A stretch of 64,000 nt of DNA from Actinosynnema pretiosum (lineage in GTDB: Bacteria > Actinomycetota > Actinomycetes > Mycobacteriales > Pseudonocardiaceae). Below are positions 27,112 through 35,267 of the stretch, piece after piece. The translations under genes were made by a program, and so were the position numbers. The DNA is taken from assembly GCF_024171695.1 (NCBI RefSeq), contig NZ_JAMTCF010000006.1, positions 248,001-312,000 of the forward strand. The letters run 5' to 3'. Below the pieces are notes generated by a model. The model was not told the DNA's origin and made no database searches. It was given only the letters and a program-made list of their open reading frames with translations. Numbering within the stretch: the stretch's first letter is position 1; every line of letters begins with the position of its first letter.

Positions 27112-28229
27112 CCTCGGCGCACGCGCCGACCGGGTCGACCTGGGCGCCGGGCGCGCTCGCTGATCTGCACGAGCGCGCCCGCGCGGCCCTGTCGCCCGAG
27201 TTCTACGACTACGTCGCGGGCGGCGCGGGCCGGGAGCGGGTGGTGGCGGGCAACGAGCGGGCGTTCGACCGGCTCGCCCTGCTGCCCAGGGTGCTGCGCG
27301 GGCGCGCCGCGCGGGACACCGCCGTGGCGCTGCCGGGCGCGCGGCTGGGGTTCCCGGTGCTGGTCTCGCCCACCGCGTTCCACCGCCTGGCGCACCCCGA
27401 CGGCGAGCTGGCGACCGCGCGCGCCACCGCCGCCGCAGGCACCGCGCTGATCACCGGCATGGCCGCGACCACCCCCGTCGCGGCGGTGGTCGCGGCGGCG
27501 CGCGGGGTCGACGCGGGCGCGGCGGTGTGGTTCCAGCTGTACCTCCAGCCCGACCCGGCGGTCACCGCGTGCCTGGTGCGCCGGGCCGAGGACGCCGGGT
27601 GCTCGGCGCTGGTGGTGACCGTCGACTCGCCGGTGTTCGGCCGCCGCGAGCGGGACCTGCGCAACGGGTTCACCGACCTGCCGCCGGGTTTCGCGGCGGA
27701 GAACATGCGCGACCTGCCCGGCTCACCGCCCGGCGGGACCAGCCCCATCGGGATGTCCGCCGACTCCTCGTGGGACGACCTGGCCGGGCTGGTCGCGTCC
27801 ACCCCGCTCCCTGTGCTGGTCAAGGGCGTGCTGCACCCGGCGGACGCGGAACTGGCGGTGCGCGCGGGCGCGGCGGGCGTGCTGGTGTCCAACCACGGCG
27901 GCAGGCAGTTCGACGCCGTGCCGCCCGCCGTGACCGCGCTGCCCGCCGTGGTGGACGCGGTCGCCGGGCGGGTCCCGGTGCTGGTGGACGGCGGGGTGCG
28001 GCGCGGGTCGGACGTGGCCGTGGCGCTGGCGCTGGGCGCGGCGGCCGTCGGCGTGGGCAGACCGGTGGTGTGGGGGTTGGCGGCGGACGGCGAAGCGGGG
28101 GTGCGGCGGGTGCTGGAGGTGCTGCGCGACGAGCACGACCACGCGCTGGCGCTGTGCGGCGGGCGCTCGAACGCCGACCTGACCCGCGACCTGGTGGTGG
28201 ACGTGGACGCGCCGTGGACCGCGCGGTGA
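27108..28229 (+). CDS. FMN-dependent alpha-hydroxyacid oxidase (lactate/mandelate oxidase family)
   Basis: A 373-residue TIM-barrel flavoenzyme that oxidises an alpha-hydroxyacid to the 2-oxoacid. Family residues are in place: FYDYVAGGAG, WFQLY, VTVDSPVFGRRERDLRNGF, VLVKG, and the active-site block SNHGGRQFD with His and Arg, then VLVDGGVRRGSDV. The GTG at 27108 overlaps the previous stop by four bases. Homologs include 4-hydroxymandelate oxidase of hydroxyphenylglycine pathways, but the partner genes of that route are not in the window. It forms the middle of the operon, and its stop again overlaps the P450 start. Confidence 0.92.
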   Translation: MTSAHAPTGSTWAPGALADLHERARAALSPEFYDYVAGGAGRERVVAGNERAFDRLALLPRVLRGRAARDTAVALPGARLGFPVLVSPTAFHRLAHPDGELATARATAAAGTALITGMAATTPVAAVVAAARGVDAGAAVWFQLYLQPDPAVTACLVRRAEDAGCSALVVTVDSPVFGRRERDLRNGFTDLPPGFAAENMRDLPGSPPGGTSPIGMSADSSWDDLAGLVASTPLPVLVKGVLHPADAELAVRAGAAGVLVSNHGGRQFDAVPPAVTALPAVVDAVAGRVPVLVDGGVRRGSDVAVALALGAAAVGVGRPVVWGLAADGEAGVRRVLEVLRDEHDHALALCGGRSNADLTRDLVVDVDAPWTAR

Positions 28230-29668
28230 GGGCGTCGACGGCGGTCAGGGCGCTGGCCGCCGCCGCCGCGGTGAGCGCGCCGCGCTGGTTGCCGCAGCGC
28301 GTGGTGGCCCTGCGGGGGAAGGTGTTCGAGAAGGTCAACGGGGACCGGGTGCTCACCCTGCCCGACGAGCGGCACGGCCCCGAGGTGTTCGAGCGGGTCT
28401 ACGCCGACCCGGCGGCGGACGGCCGCAGCCGGGGCGCGGGCCTGTCCGACCTGTTCTGGTACTGGCTGGCGCCCGGCCCCGAGGTGCACCAGGAGCACCT
28501 GGAACCGGGTCCGCGCTACGAGGACGTCGCCCGGTTCACCAGGGCGATGGTCTCCGGTCCGTCCGGTCCGCTCGCCGAGGCCGCGACCCGCGCGACGGCC
28601 GCCGCGCTGGACGCCCTGCCGCACGGCCGGGTGAGCCTGGTGCGGTTGCGCGACCTGATGATGCCGGTGTGGGCGGAGTACTTCTACGGGCTGGTGTTCG
28701 GCGAGCCGTGCCCGCCGCGCGCCCGCGACCTGATCGTGGGGCACGCGGACGACGTGGTCACCGCGCTCAAGTGCACCGGGCTGCGGAACATGCGGCGCAG
28801 GGCGCGGCTGACCCGCTACCTGCGGCGGCGCGTGGCGGCCGGTGACGTGGTGCGCCCGCTTCCGGACTCGCTCGGGCCCGAGGAGAAGGTGCACTTCCTG
28901 CAGGGCACGTTCTTCAACACCGCCGTGGTGCAGATGTCCGAGGGCATGGCGCACCTGCTGCTGGCGATCGCGCGGCGCCCCGAGGTGCAGGCCAGGCTGG
29001 TCGCCGAGCCCGAGGACGACCGGTACCTCGGGCACGTGCTGGACGAGGTGCTGCGGCTGTACCCGCTGTTCGGCATCGCGCACCGGATCACCAGCGGCGA
29101 GGTGCGGCTGGGCCCCGGCGAGGTGCTGCCCGCCGGGTCGGTGGTGTGCTTCAGCTACCCGGAGTACCACGCGACCGGCTACGAGCGGCCCGACGAGTTC
29201 GTGCCGGAGCGCTGGGAGTCGCTGTCGGCGCGCGAGGCCCACCACATCCCGTTCGGCGTGGCGGCGAACCGCCCGTGCCCGGCGTGGCGGATCGCGCCGC
29301 TGGCGATGAAGGCCGCGACCCGCGAGGTGCTGCGCCGCTACCGCCTGGACTCGCCGGTCTCCCACACCCGCTCCATCCCGCACCGCGCCCCGTGCCTGCT
29401 CGTCCCGCGCGACGCGCCGCGGCGGCCGGGGCGGGTGGCGGCGCTGCGCGGGTTCCTGCGGGTGCGGGACCGGTGGGAGGACGTGGCGCGCAGCCTGGTG
29501 CAGCTGGTGCTGGGCACGGTGATGGTCCTGGACGCGCGCAGGCTGCGGCTGGCGGGGAGGTACTTCGACGCCCTGGACGCGGCGGGGGTGGGGCCGGGCG
29601 ACCCGGCCGCTCCCGACGCGCGCACTCCCCATCGGACCGGTTCCCCCGCCCGGCGCCCGTCCCCCTGA
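28226..29668 (+). CDS. Cytochrome P450 with atypical oxygen-binding helix
   Basis: A 480-residue P450. The K-helix EVLR lies in DEVLRLYPLFGIAHR, and the haem Cys is in PFGVAANRPCPAWR. The I-helix normally carries an acid-alcohol pair but here reads GTFFNTAVVQMSEG, with Asn in place of the acid. The C-terminal 80 residues beyond the haem region form an extra basic helical tail. The GTG at 28226 is preferred because it overlaps the preceding stop (GTGA), as at the previous junction; a GTG at 28214 is possible. No ferredoxin or reductase gene is beside it. It most likely tailors the product of the two upstream oxidases. Confidence 0.88.
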   Translation: MRASTAVRALAAAAAVSAPRWLPQRVVALRGKVFEKVNGDRVLTLPDERHGPEVFERVYADPAADGRSRGAGLSDLFWYWLAPGPEVHQEHLEPGPRYEDVARFTRAMVSGPSGPLAEAATRATAAALDALPHGRVSLVRLRDLMMPVWAEYFYGLVFGEPCPPRARDLIVGHADDVVTALKCTGLRNMRRRARLTRYLRRRVAAGDVVRPLPDSLGPEEKVHFLQGTFFNTAVVQMSEGMAHLLLAIARRPEVQARLVAEPEDDRYLGHVLDEVLRLYPLFGIAHRITSGEVRLGPGEVLPAGSVVCFSYPEYHATGYERPDEFVPERWESLSAREAHHIPFGVAANRPCPAWRIAPLAMKAATREVLRRYRLDSPVSHTRSIPHRAPCLLVPRDAPRRPGRVAALRGFLRVRDRWEDVARSLVQLVLGTVMVLDARRLRLAGRYFDALDAAGVGPGDPAAPDARTPHRTGSPARRPSP

Positions 29669-29895
29669 CGGGCGCTCCCGACGGCCGCTCCCCAGCGGCG
29701 GCTCCCACCACCGGTCGTTCCCCGAGCGGCCACGCCCACGCGGCCGTTCCCACCCTGCGGTCGTCCCCACCAGTGATCGCCCCACGGACGGCGCCCCTCC
29801 CCGCGTGACCGCCCCGGCCCGGCCCGCCGCGTCCGGGCCCACCGGCGCCGTCCCCTCCCCCCGTACTCCCCACCCCACCTCCCGGAGGGCTTCCT

Positions 29896-31164
29896 GTGAC
29901 CCCCACCCAACTGGCGCCCGCGTTCTTCCTCGCGGTCGTCGTGGTGCTAGTCGTGTGCCGCGTGGTCGGTCTGCTGCTGCGCCTGATCGGCCAGCCGCCG
30001 GTGGTCGGCGAGATGGTCGCCGGCGTCGTGCTCGGTCCCTCGGTGTTCGGGGCGCTGCTGCCCGGCGCGTCGGCGGAGCTGTTCCCGCCCCAGCTGCGGC
30101 CGGTGCTGTACGTGGTCGGGCAGATCGGCCTGGTGGCGTTCATGTTCCGGGCGGGCTGGGAGTTCCGGGTGGACCGGCTGGGCGCGGTCGCGCGGTCGGC
30201 GGGCCTGGTCTCGCTGGCGGGCGTGCTGGTGCCGCTGCTGCTGGGCGCCGGGCTGACCTGGGCGGCGGCGGGCAACCCGGCGCTGTTCTCCCCGGACACC
30301 CCGGTCCTGGTGTCGGTGCTGTTCGTCGGGGTCGCGCTGTCGATCACGGCGTTCCCCATGCTGGCCAGGATCATCACCGAGCGCGGGCTGTCGGACACCC
30401 GGTTCGGGACGCTGGCGATGGGGTCGGGCGCGATCGACGACGCGGTCGCGTGGGTGCTGCTGGCCGGGGTGCTGAGCATCGCGGCGGGCAGCGCCGGACC
30501 GGTCGCGCTGGCGGTCGGCGGGTCCGCGCTGCTGGTGGTCGGCCTCGCGCTGGCGCTGCGGTCGCGCCCGAGGACGGTGGCGCTGGCCGAGCGGATCGGC
30601 GCGGAGGACCTGCTGCTCGTGGTGCTGGGCGTGCTGTTCCTGATCGCCTGGTACACCGACACGATCGGGTTGTACGCGGTGTTCGGGGCGTTCAGCCTCG
30701 GCGTGGTGTTCCCCCGGTCGGAGCGGCTGGACCGGGCCGTGGAGTCGCTGCGGCCGGTGGGCGCGCTGTTCCTGCCGCTGTTCTTCACCTACTCGGGGCT
30801 GAACACGGACTTCGCGCTGCTGGGCAGCGTCGAGGCGCTGGTGTTCACGGTGGTCTGCGTGCTGCTGGCGGTGGCGGGCAAGTTCGGGGCGTGCTGGATG
30901 GCCGCGCGCCTGGTGGGCGAGCCGCAGCCGGTGGCGCTGCGGGTCGGGGCGCTGATGAACGCGCGCGGGTTGATGCAGCTGATCGCGATCAACGTGGGGC
31001 TGGCGGCGGGCATCGTGACGCCCGCGCTGTTCAGCGCGCTGGTCGTGGTGGCGCTGGTGACGACGATCATGGCCACGCCGCTGCTGGCGCTGTTCGACCG
31101 GCGGGACCGGGCGCGCGGCACGGTCGTGGCGGACGAGGTGACGGGCGTGCCGACGCGCGGCTGA
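29896..31164 (+). CDS. Cation/proton antiporter (CPA2 family)
   Basis: A 422-residue membrane protein with about 12 hydrophobic segments. The family signature near residue 35 (GQPPVVGEMVAGVVLGPSVFG) and the acidic pair in the exchanger helix (GSGAIDDAVAWVLL) are present, as is the late NARGLMQL motif. It should exchange Na+ or K+ for H+. The GTG at 29896 follows GGAGGG. It lies 227 bp after the P450 on the same strand, across a stretch of degenerate CG-TCCC repeats, and just before a strong hairpin. It may end the oxidase operon and give self-protection or pH balance, but it could equally be independent. Confidence 0.88.
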   Translation: MTPTQLAPAFFLAVVVVLVVCRVVGLLLRLIGQPPVVGEMVAGVVLGPSVFGALLPGASAELFPPQLRPVLYVVGQIGLVAFMFRAGWEFRVDRLGAVARSAGLVSLAGVLVPLLLGAGLTWAAAGNPALFSPDTPVLVSVLFVGVALSITAFPMLARIITERGLSDTRFGTLAMGSGAIDDAVAWVLLAGVLSIAAGSAGPVALAVGGSALLVVGLALALRSRPRTVALAERIGAEDLLLVVLGVLFLIAWYTDTIGLYAVFGAFSLGVVFPRSERLDRAVESLRPVGALFLPLFFTYSGLNTDFALLGSVEALVFTVVCVLLAVAGKFGACWMAARLVGEPQPVALRVGALMNARGLMQLIAINVGLAAGIVTPALFSALVVVALVTTIMATPLLALFDRRDRARGTVVADEVTGVPTRG

Positions 31165-31180
31165 GCAGGGCTCGACGTGC

Positions 31181-31221
31181 GCGCGCCCCCGGACCGGCGA
31201 GTCGTCGGTCCGGGGGCGCGC
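31181..31221. terminator. Perfect 16-bp hairpin after the antiporter gene
   Basis: GCGCGCCCCCGGACCG (31181-31196), a 9-base loop, CGGTCCGGGGGCGCGC (31206-31221). The stem is perfect and starts 17 bp after the antiporter stop. It should close the 25528-31164 transcription unit. Confidence 0.88.
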
Positions 31222-31356
31222 TGGCGGGGTGGGACGGGTCAGCACCCACCCTCGCGAGCATCAGGGAAATATATGCACACCGACCCCTACTTTCCGCATT
31301 TCTTTCAGCTTTCTGGAGTTCTGTCGAAAAATGCTGCGCATTCCTGGGGAACAGGA

Positions 31357-31545
31357 TCACTCTGAGCAGCGCGGGCAGGAGTGCGGGCCCACCGCGTGGC
31401 CCCGGCCGGTCCAGCCCGCGGCGCGGGCCAGTGGCCAGAGGGCGCGCCAGGTGGGCGCGCGGTGGTCCGGTCTGAAGGTCCTGCCGCAGTTGTCGCAGAT
31501 CAGGGTGATCGGGTTCGGTGCGCTGGCGGTGGGGATCGCGGTCAC
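31357..31545 (-). CDS. Small zinc-ribbon protein
   Basis: A 62-residue protein with two Cys pairs, ICDNCGRTF near the start and SCPRC at the end, separated by a basic helix (RALWPLARAAGW). This is a zinc-ribbon arrangement found in many short actinomycete proteins, probably binding nucleic acid or a partner protein. The start is GTG at 31545; the ribosome site is weak. It sits alone between the antiporter terminator and the oppositely oriented histidine kinase. The intact Cys spacing is the main argument that it is a gene. Confidence 0.6.
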   Translation of the reverse strand: MTAIPTASAPNPITLICDNCGRTFRPDHRAPTWRALWPLARAAGWTGRGHAVGPHSCPRCSE

Positions 31546-31749
31546 GGTGGCGGATTTCTGCCTTCTTCACGGGGAACGGGCACCGGCCGCTTCCGCCCGG
31601 CCGGTGCCCGTGTTGGCGCACCCTGCATCGTTGTCGACCGCTACCGGTGCGCGCACCGGAAACCGCTTCGGGCAACCTTGCGATCACCTTGCGATCCGCT
31701 GCGGTACCGGTGTCGCGGGGGCACGCTGGCACGCGGTCGAGGAGGTGTT

Positions 31750-33105
31750 GTGCCGAAGTTGTCGCTGCGCAGGCGCGTCGCGGTGCTGCTCGGATCGGGT
31801 TCGCTGCTGATCACGAGCACGCTGTCGTTCGCCACCTGGAGCCTCACGTCGGAGTACCTGCTCCGCCAGCGCGAGCAGTCGGCCACCCGCCAGGCCGAGG
31901 TGAACGTGAAGCTCGTGGAGGCCGCGCTGGTGACCGGGTCGGCGGGGTTGGAGGAGCTGCTGACCGGGCTCACCACCGGCCCGGACTCGACCGTGCTGGT
32001 GCACCGGGGCGACCGGGTGCTGGCCAGCGGCAGGCAGGTGCGGCCGGAGTCGGTGCCCGGCGAGCTGGTCGCCCTGGGCAAGCACGGCACGCCCGCCACG
32101 CAGCGGCTGCGCGTCGAGGGGGTGCCGGTGCTGGCCGTGGTGCTGCCGCTGGGCACGCCCGACGGGGTGTACGTGGAGCTGGCGCCGCTGGTGCAGCTCG
32201 ACCGGACGTTCCGGTTCCTGAGCGCGCTGCTGGTCGCGGGCGCCCTGGCAGGGGGCGCGCTCGGCACGGCGCTGGGCTTCTGGGCGAGCGGCAAGGCCCT
32301 GCGCCCGCTGTCCGAGCTGACCAGGGCGGCGGCGAGGGTGGCGCGCGGCGACCTGGCGGCGCGGGTGCCCGAGCAGAGCGACCCGGACCTGGACCAGCTG
32401 GCGACCTCGTTCAACTCCACCGCCGACGCCCTGGAGCGGCGGGTGCTGCGCGACGCGCGGTTCGCGGGCGACGTGAGCCACGAGCTGCGCTCCCCGCTGA
32501 CCACCATGGTCAACGCGGCGGCCGTGCTGCGCAGGCGCGGCGCCGAACTGGACGGCACGGCGGGCAAGGCCCTCGACCTGCTCACGTCCGAAGTGGACCG
32601 CTTCGCCCGGATGGTCGTGGACCTGCTGGAGATCTCCCGCTCGGCGGAGCACGAGCTGACCGACCCGGACCCGATCGACGTGGCGGAGCTGCTGCGCAAC
32701 GTGCTGGGCGCGAGGCGCTCGACCGTGCCGCTGGACGCGGTCGACGAGGGCGTGGTGGTGCTCGGCGACCACCGGATGCTCGACCGGGTGGTGAGCAACC
32801 TGCTGGACAACGCCGAGCGGCACGCGGGAGGAGCGGTGCGGGTCGGCGTGCTGCGGCGGGGCGACCGGGCGCGCATCGAGGTGGACGACGCGGGCGCGGG
32901 CGTGCCGGAACAGCTCCGGGAGCGGATCTTCGAGCGCTTCGACCGCGGCGCGCGGGCGGGCAGCCGGGGCGGCGCGGGCGGGAGCGGGCTGGGGCTGGCG
33001 CTCGTGGCGCAGCACGTGCGACGACATGGTGGAGTGGTGCTCGTCGAGGAGCGTCCCGGTGGCGGGGCGCGGTTCGCCGTGGAGATCCCGGAGGCAGGCG
33101 CGTGA
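31750..33105 (+). CDS. Orphan sensor histidine kinase (HAMP, HisKA)
   Basis: A 451-residue membrane kinase. A first membrane segment (about 9-30) and a second (about 157-180) enclose a roughly 125-residue extracellular sensor. A HAMP linker (SGKALRPLSELTRAAARVARG) follows, then the H-box DVSHELRSPLT (phospho-His about residue 244), N-box NLLDNAERH, and G boxes DDAGAGVP and GGSGLGLAL. It is intact and should autophosphorylate. GAGGAGGT lies just before the GTG at 31750. No response regulator gene is next to it on either side, so its partner is elsewhere. A repetitive tract and a lipoprotein gene follow. Confidence 0.92.
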   Translation: MPKLSLRRRVAVLLGSGSLLITSTLSFATWSLTSEYLLRQREQSATRQAEVNVKLVEAALVTGSAGLEELLTGLTTGPDSTVLVHRGDRVLASGRQVRPESVPGELVALGKHGTPATQRLRVEGVPVLAVVLPLGTPDGVYVELAPLVQLDRTFRFLSALLVAGALAGGALGTALGFWASGKALRPLSELTRAAARVARGDLAARVPEQSDPDLDQLATSFNSTADALERRVLRDARFAGDVSHELRSPLTTMVNAAAVLRRRGAELDGTAGKALDLLTSEVDRFARMVVDLLEISRSAEHELTDPDPIDVAELLRNVLGARRSTVPLDAVDEGVVVLGDHRMLDRVVSNLLDNAERHAGGAVRVGVLRRGDRARIEVDDAGAGVPEQLRERIFERFDRGARAGSRGGAGGSGLGLALVAQHVRRHGGVVLVEERPGGGARFAVEIPEAGA

Positions 33106-33114
33106 GACGTGGAG

Positions 33115-33790
33115 GGGCGGGGCTTGGTGGTGGGTGGTCCGGGGGCGGGTGGTCCGGGGGCGGACCGCGCGTCGGCGGGCGGCGTGGTGATGAGCTGCGA
33201 GGTGGTGGGGGGTTCGAAGGCCGGTGGCTTGAAGGCGGGTGGCTTGAGGGTGGGGGGCCCGAGGGTGGGCGGCCTTGGGACGGGTGGTCCGCAGACGGGC
33301 GACCCGAGGGCGGATGGTGCGTCGACGGGCGACACGGTGGTGAGCGGCCCGAGAGCGGACGGCAGGGCGATGAGCGGCAGTTTGGCGGGCGGCGGGGCGA
33401 CGACCAGTTGACCGGCGAAAGGCTTGCCGACGAGTGGCGCTACGACTGGCGACTCAGCGATGAACAGCCGGGCGGCGAGGGGGTCATCGGCGGCGCTGCC
33501 GACGGCAGGCGGCCTGGTTGCGAGCGTCCCGCCGGCCAGAGGCCCGCTGGTGAACGACGCGGCGGTGGCTGGCAGCCCTGCAGTGAACAGCTTGGCGTCC
33601 AGCAGCGCAGTGGTCAGCGGCACGGCGACGAGCCGCGTGGTGGCCAGCGGGTCAGCGGCGAGCAACGCGGCAACCAGCAGGTCAACGGCGAGCAGCCCGG
33701 CGATCAACGGGTGAGCGACGGGCAGCCAGGCAGCCAGCGGCCCAGTGGGGAGCAGCGTGGTGGTGCGGCCCTTGCTGGACGGCACGGGCG
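33115..33790. repeat. Minisatellite with 15-bp period, about 45 degenerate units
   Basis: From the end of the kinase gene to the lipoprotein gene the DNA keeps one 15-base phase with no indel, for example GGTGGCTTGAAGGCG then GGTGGCTTGAGGGTG at 33228-33257, drifting to units such as ACGAGCCGCGTGGTG. Read in phase it would give five-residue repeats (GGLKA, GGLRV, GGPRV...), but TGA stops fall at 33409-33411 and 33712-33714 and no plausible start or ribosome site exists. I take it as an expanding non-coding minisatellite or a dead pentapeptide-repeat gene. Confidence 0.75.
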
Positions 33791-33812
33791 TGGTGGGGGG
33801 AGGCGGGTGGGC

Positions 33813-34097
33813 ATGGGTGAGGTGCGGCTCGGGGGTGTGCTGGGCCTGGTGCTGCTGCTGTGCTCGGCCTGCGGGGTGACGGTGCAGAACAAGCCTCAGC
33901 CGGTGGTCACCTCTCCCCCGACCACGCCGACCACCACCCAGGTGACCACGGTTCCCACGATAGGAGAGGTCACCGACACCGCCCCCGCGCCGACCACCGA
34001 GGAGTCGCCGACCACCACCTCGACGTCCACGAGCGACTCGGCGACGGTGGGCGGGGCGACCACGGCCACCACCGGCACGACACCACCCGCGAACTGA
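33813..34097 (+). CDS. Small Thr/Pro-rich lipoprotein
   Basis: A 94-residue protein. A signal (VLGLVLLLCSAC) ends in a lipobox Cys at about residue 20, followed by a tail dominated by Thr, Pro, Ala and Val (TTPTTTQVTTVPTIGEV) with no folded domain apparent. GGAGGCGGG precedes the ATG at 33813. It should be lipid-anchored outside the membrane with an extended, perhaps glycosylated, stalk. Its position after the histidine kinase suggests a link, but the minisatellite separates them by 700 bp. Confidence 0.65.
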   Translation: MGEVRLGGVLGLVLLLCSACGVTVQNKPQPVVTSPPTTPTTTQVTTVPTIGEVTDTAPAPTTEESPTTTSTSTSDSATVGGATTATTGTTPPAN

Positions 34098-34229
34098 CCA
34101 CCGACGCGTGCGACCCCCGCCTGCCGGGCCGCCGCGCCAGAGGCGCACCGGTACCGGCCAGTCCGCCCTGAACAGGGCAAAGTGGCCGCCCCCGACCCAG
34201 GCACCCCGGCCAGATAAAACGCTCTCCGG

Positions 34230-34309
34230 CAGTCCGGCAGTCCGGCAGTCCGGCAGTCCGGCAGTCCGGCAGTCCGGCAGTCCGGCAGTCCGGCAGTCCG
34301 GCAGTCCGG
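34230..34309. repeat. Perfect microsatellite (CAGTCCGG) x 10
   Basis: Ten uninterrupted 8-base units. Because 8 is not a multiple of 3, length change here cannot be neutral to a reading frame, and none crosses it convincingly. Its perfection means it is young or actively expanding. Confidence 0.95.
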
Positions 34310-34537
34310 CCAGAGCACCATGATCAACACCGATCGCCCCGGTGCCAGCCGGGCAACATGGCCAGTGCCGACGGCCGCAGCGCTCCGGACAGGGCGACGC
34401 GGCCGAGCCCAGTCATCCCGCTCTCGGCCAGGGCAAAGCCGCCAGCGCAAGTCGCCCCGGCCAGCGCAATGCGGGCAGCGTCGATCGCCCCAGTGACCCC
34501 GCCAGAGCAACGTCTCCGGTCCCAGTCGCCTCAGTGC

Positions 34538-34576
34538 CCTGGTCCGGGCTCCTGGTCCGGGCTCCTGGTCCGGGCT
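34538..34576. repeat. Three perfect copies of CCTGGTCCGGGCT
   Basis: A 13-base tandem repeat directly downstream of the TPR gene's 3' end region, followed by a degenerate inverted copy (CAGGCCCAGGTCCGGGCC). Confidence 0.85.
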
Positions 34577-34645
34577 TCAGGCCCAGGTCCGGGCCCCAGG
34601 GCCGGCGCTGCGTCCAAAGGCGCCGTGGTCCGGTTCGTGGTTCGG

Positions 34646-35131
34646 TCAGTTCGCCAGTTCTGCGGCGTAGCCGCGCAGGGCTCGCTGGTACTGCTGGAGG
34701 TCGGGGCTGTCCACGCGGTCGACCGCCAGGGTGAGCAGCAGCGCCACGGCCTCGGGGGCTCGGCCCGCGCTGGTCAGCGCCAGCGCCAGGAAGGCTCGGA
34801 CCGAGTCGTGGCCGGGGAACTCGCGGTCCGCGCGCTCCAGCGCGGCGATGGCCTCGTCGTGCCTGTCCAGGTTGCGCAGGGTGCTGCCGTACTGGATCAG
34901 GCCCTGCCGCAGCCGGTCGCCGTCCAGGCCCGCCGCGAAGGCGCGCTCGTACGCCGGGACGGCCTCGGCCTCGTGGCCCGCGTAGTCGAGCGAACCCGCG
35001 TACTCGAACAGCGCCACCACGTCGTCCGGGTGCTCGGCCAGCAGCGCCCGGAAGTGGTCGACGGTCGGCTCCGGGTCGTCCGGCCGCGCGTTCGCCCAGC
35101 CCCGCTTCACGGCCTCGTCCACAGTGGTCAT
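34646..35131 (-). CDS. Tetratricopeptide-repeat protein
   Basis: A 161-residue soluble protein with three to four TPR units, for example HPDDVVALFEYAGSLDYAG, HDEAIAALERADREFPGHD and VRAFLALALTSAGRAPEAVA. The ATG at 35131 gives a normal N-terminus (MTTVDEAVKRGW). It lies 136 bp downstream of the giant protein gene on the same strand and may be its partner. No further function can be read. Confidence 0.85.
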   Translation of the reverse strand: MTTVDEAVKRGWANARPDDPEPTVDHFRALLAEHPDDVVALFEYAGSLDYAGHEAEAVPAYERAFAAGLDGDRLRQGLIQYGSTLRNLDRHDEAIAALERADREFPGHDSVRAFLALALTSAGRAPEAVALLLTLAVDRVDSPDLQQYQRALRGYAAELAN

Positions 35132-35267
35132 GCCCCGCGCTCCCCTCGGTGATCGTCCGCGCGCCCCGGTGGCACACGGATGATCAACGCACAGGGCGCG
35201 GAACCTGTCCAGGCGATTTGCCCACCACCGGGTGGTGCGGTGGGCCGCCGGTCCGGTCTCTCGGGTG

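Larger units (their letters stand above)
34098..34645. other. Repeat-rich intergenic region
   Basis: About 550 bp with no supportable gene. It holds a perfect 8-bp x 10 array (34230-34309), an area of loosely repeated GCCAG-GCAA motifs (34340-34510) and three perfect copies of a 13-base unit (34538-34576). Confidence 0.6.

Noticed and set aside
25528-31164. Hydroxyphenylglycine (nocardicin-type) pathway
   Set aside because: A hydroxyacid oxidase of the right family is present, but there is no hydroxymandelate synthase, aminotransferase or NRPS in the window.
33109-33714. Pentapeptide-repeat protein genes in the minisatellite
   Set aside because: No A(D/N)Lxx pattern, two in-phase stops and no ribosome site.
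31641-34148. 835-codon minus-strand frame across the kinase and minisatellite
   Set aside because: Antisense to an intact histidine kinase, and then five-residue drift of the minisatellite; no start signal.
34230-34309. Possible CRISPR array
   Set aside because: Units are 8 bp with no spacers; no cas genes nearby.
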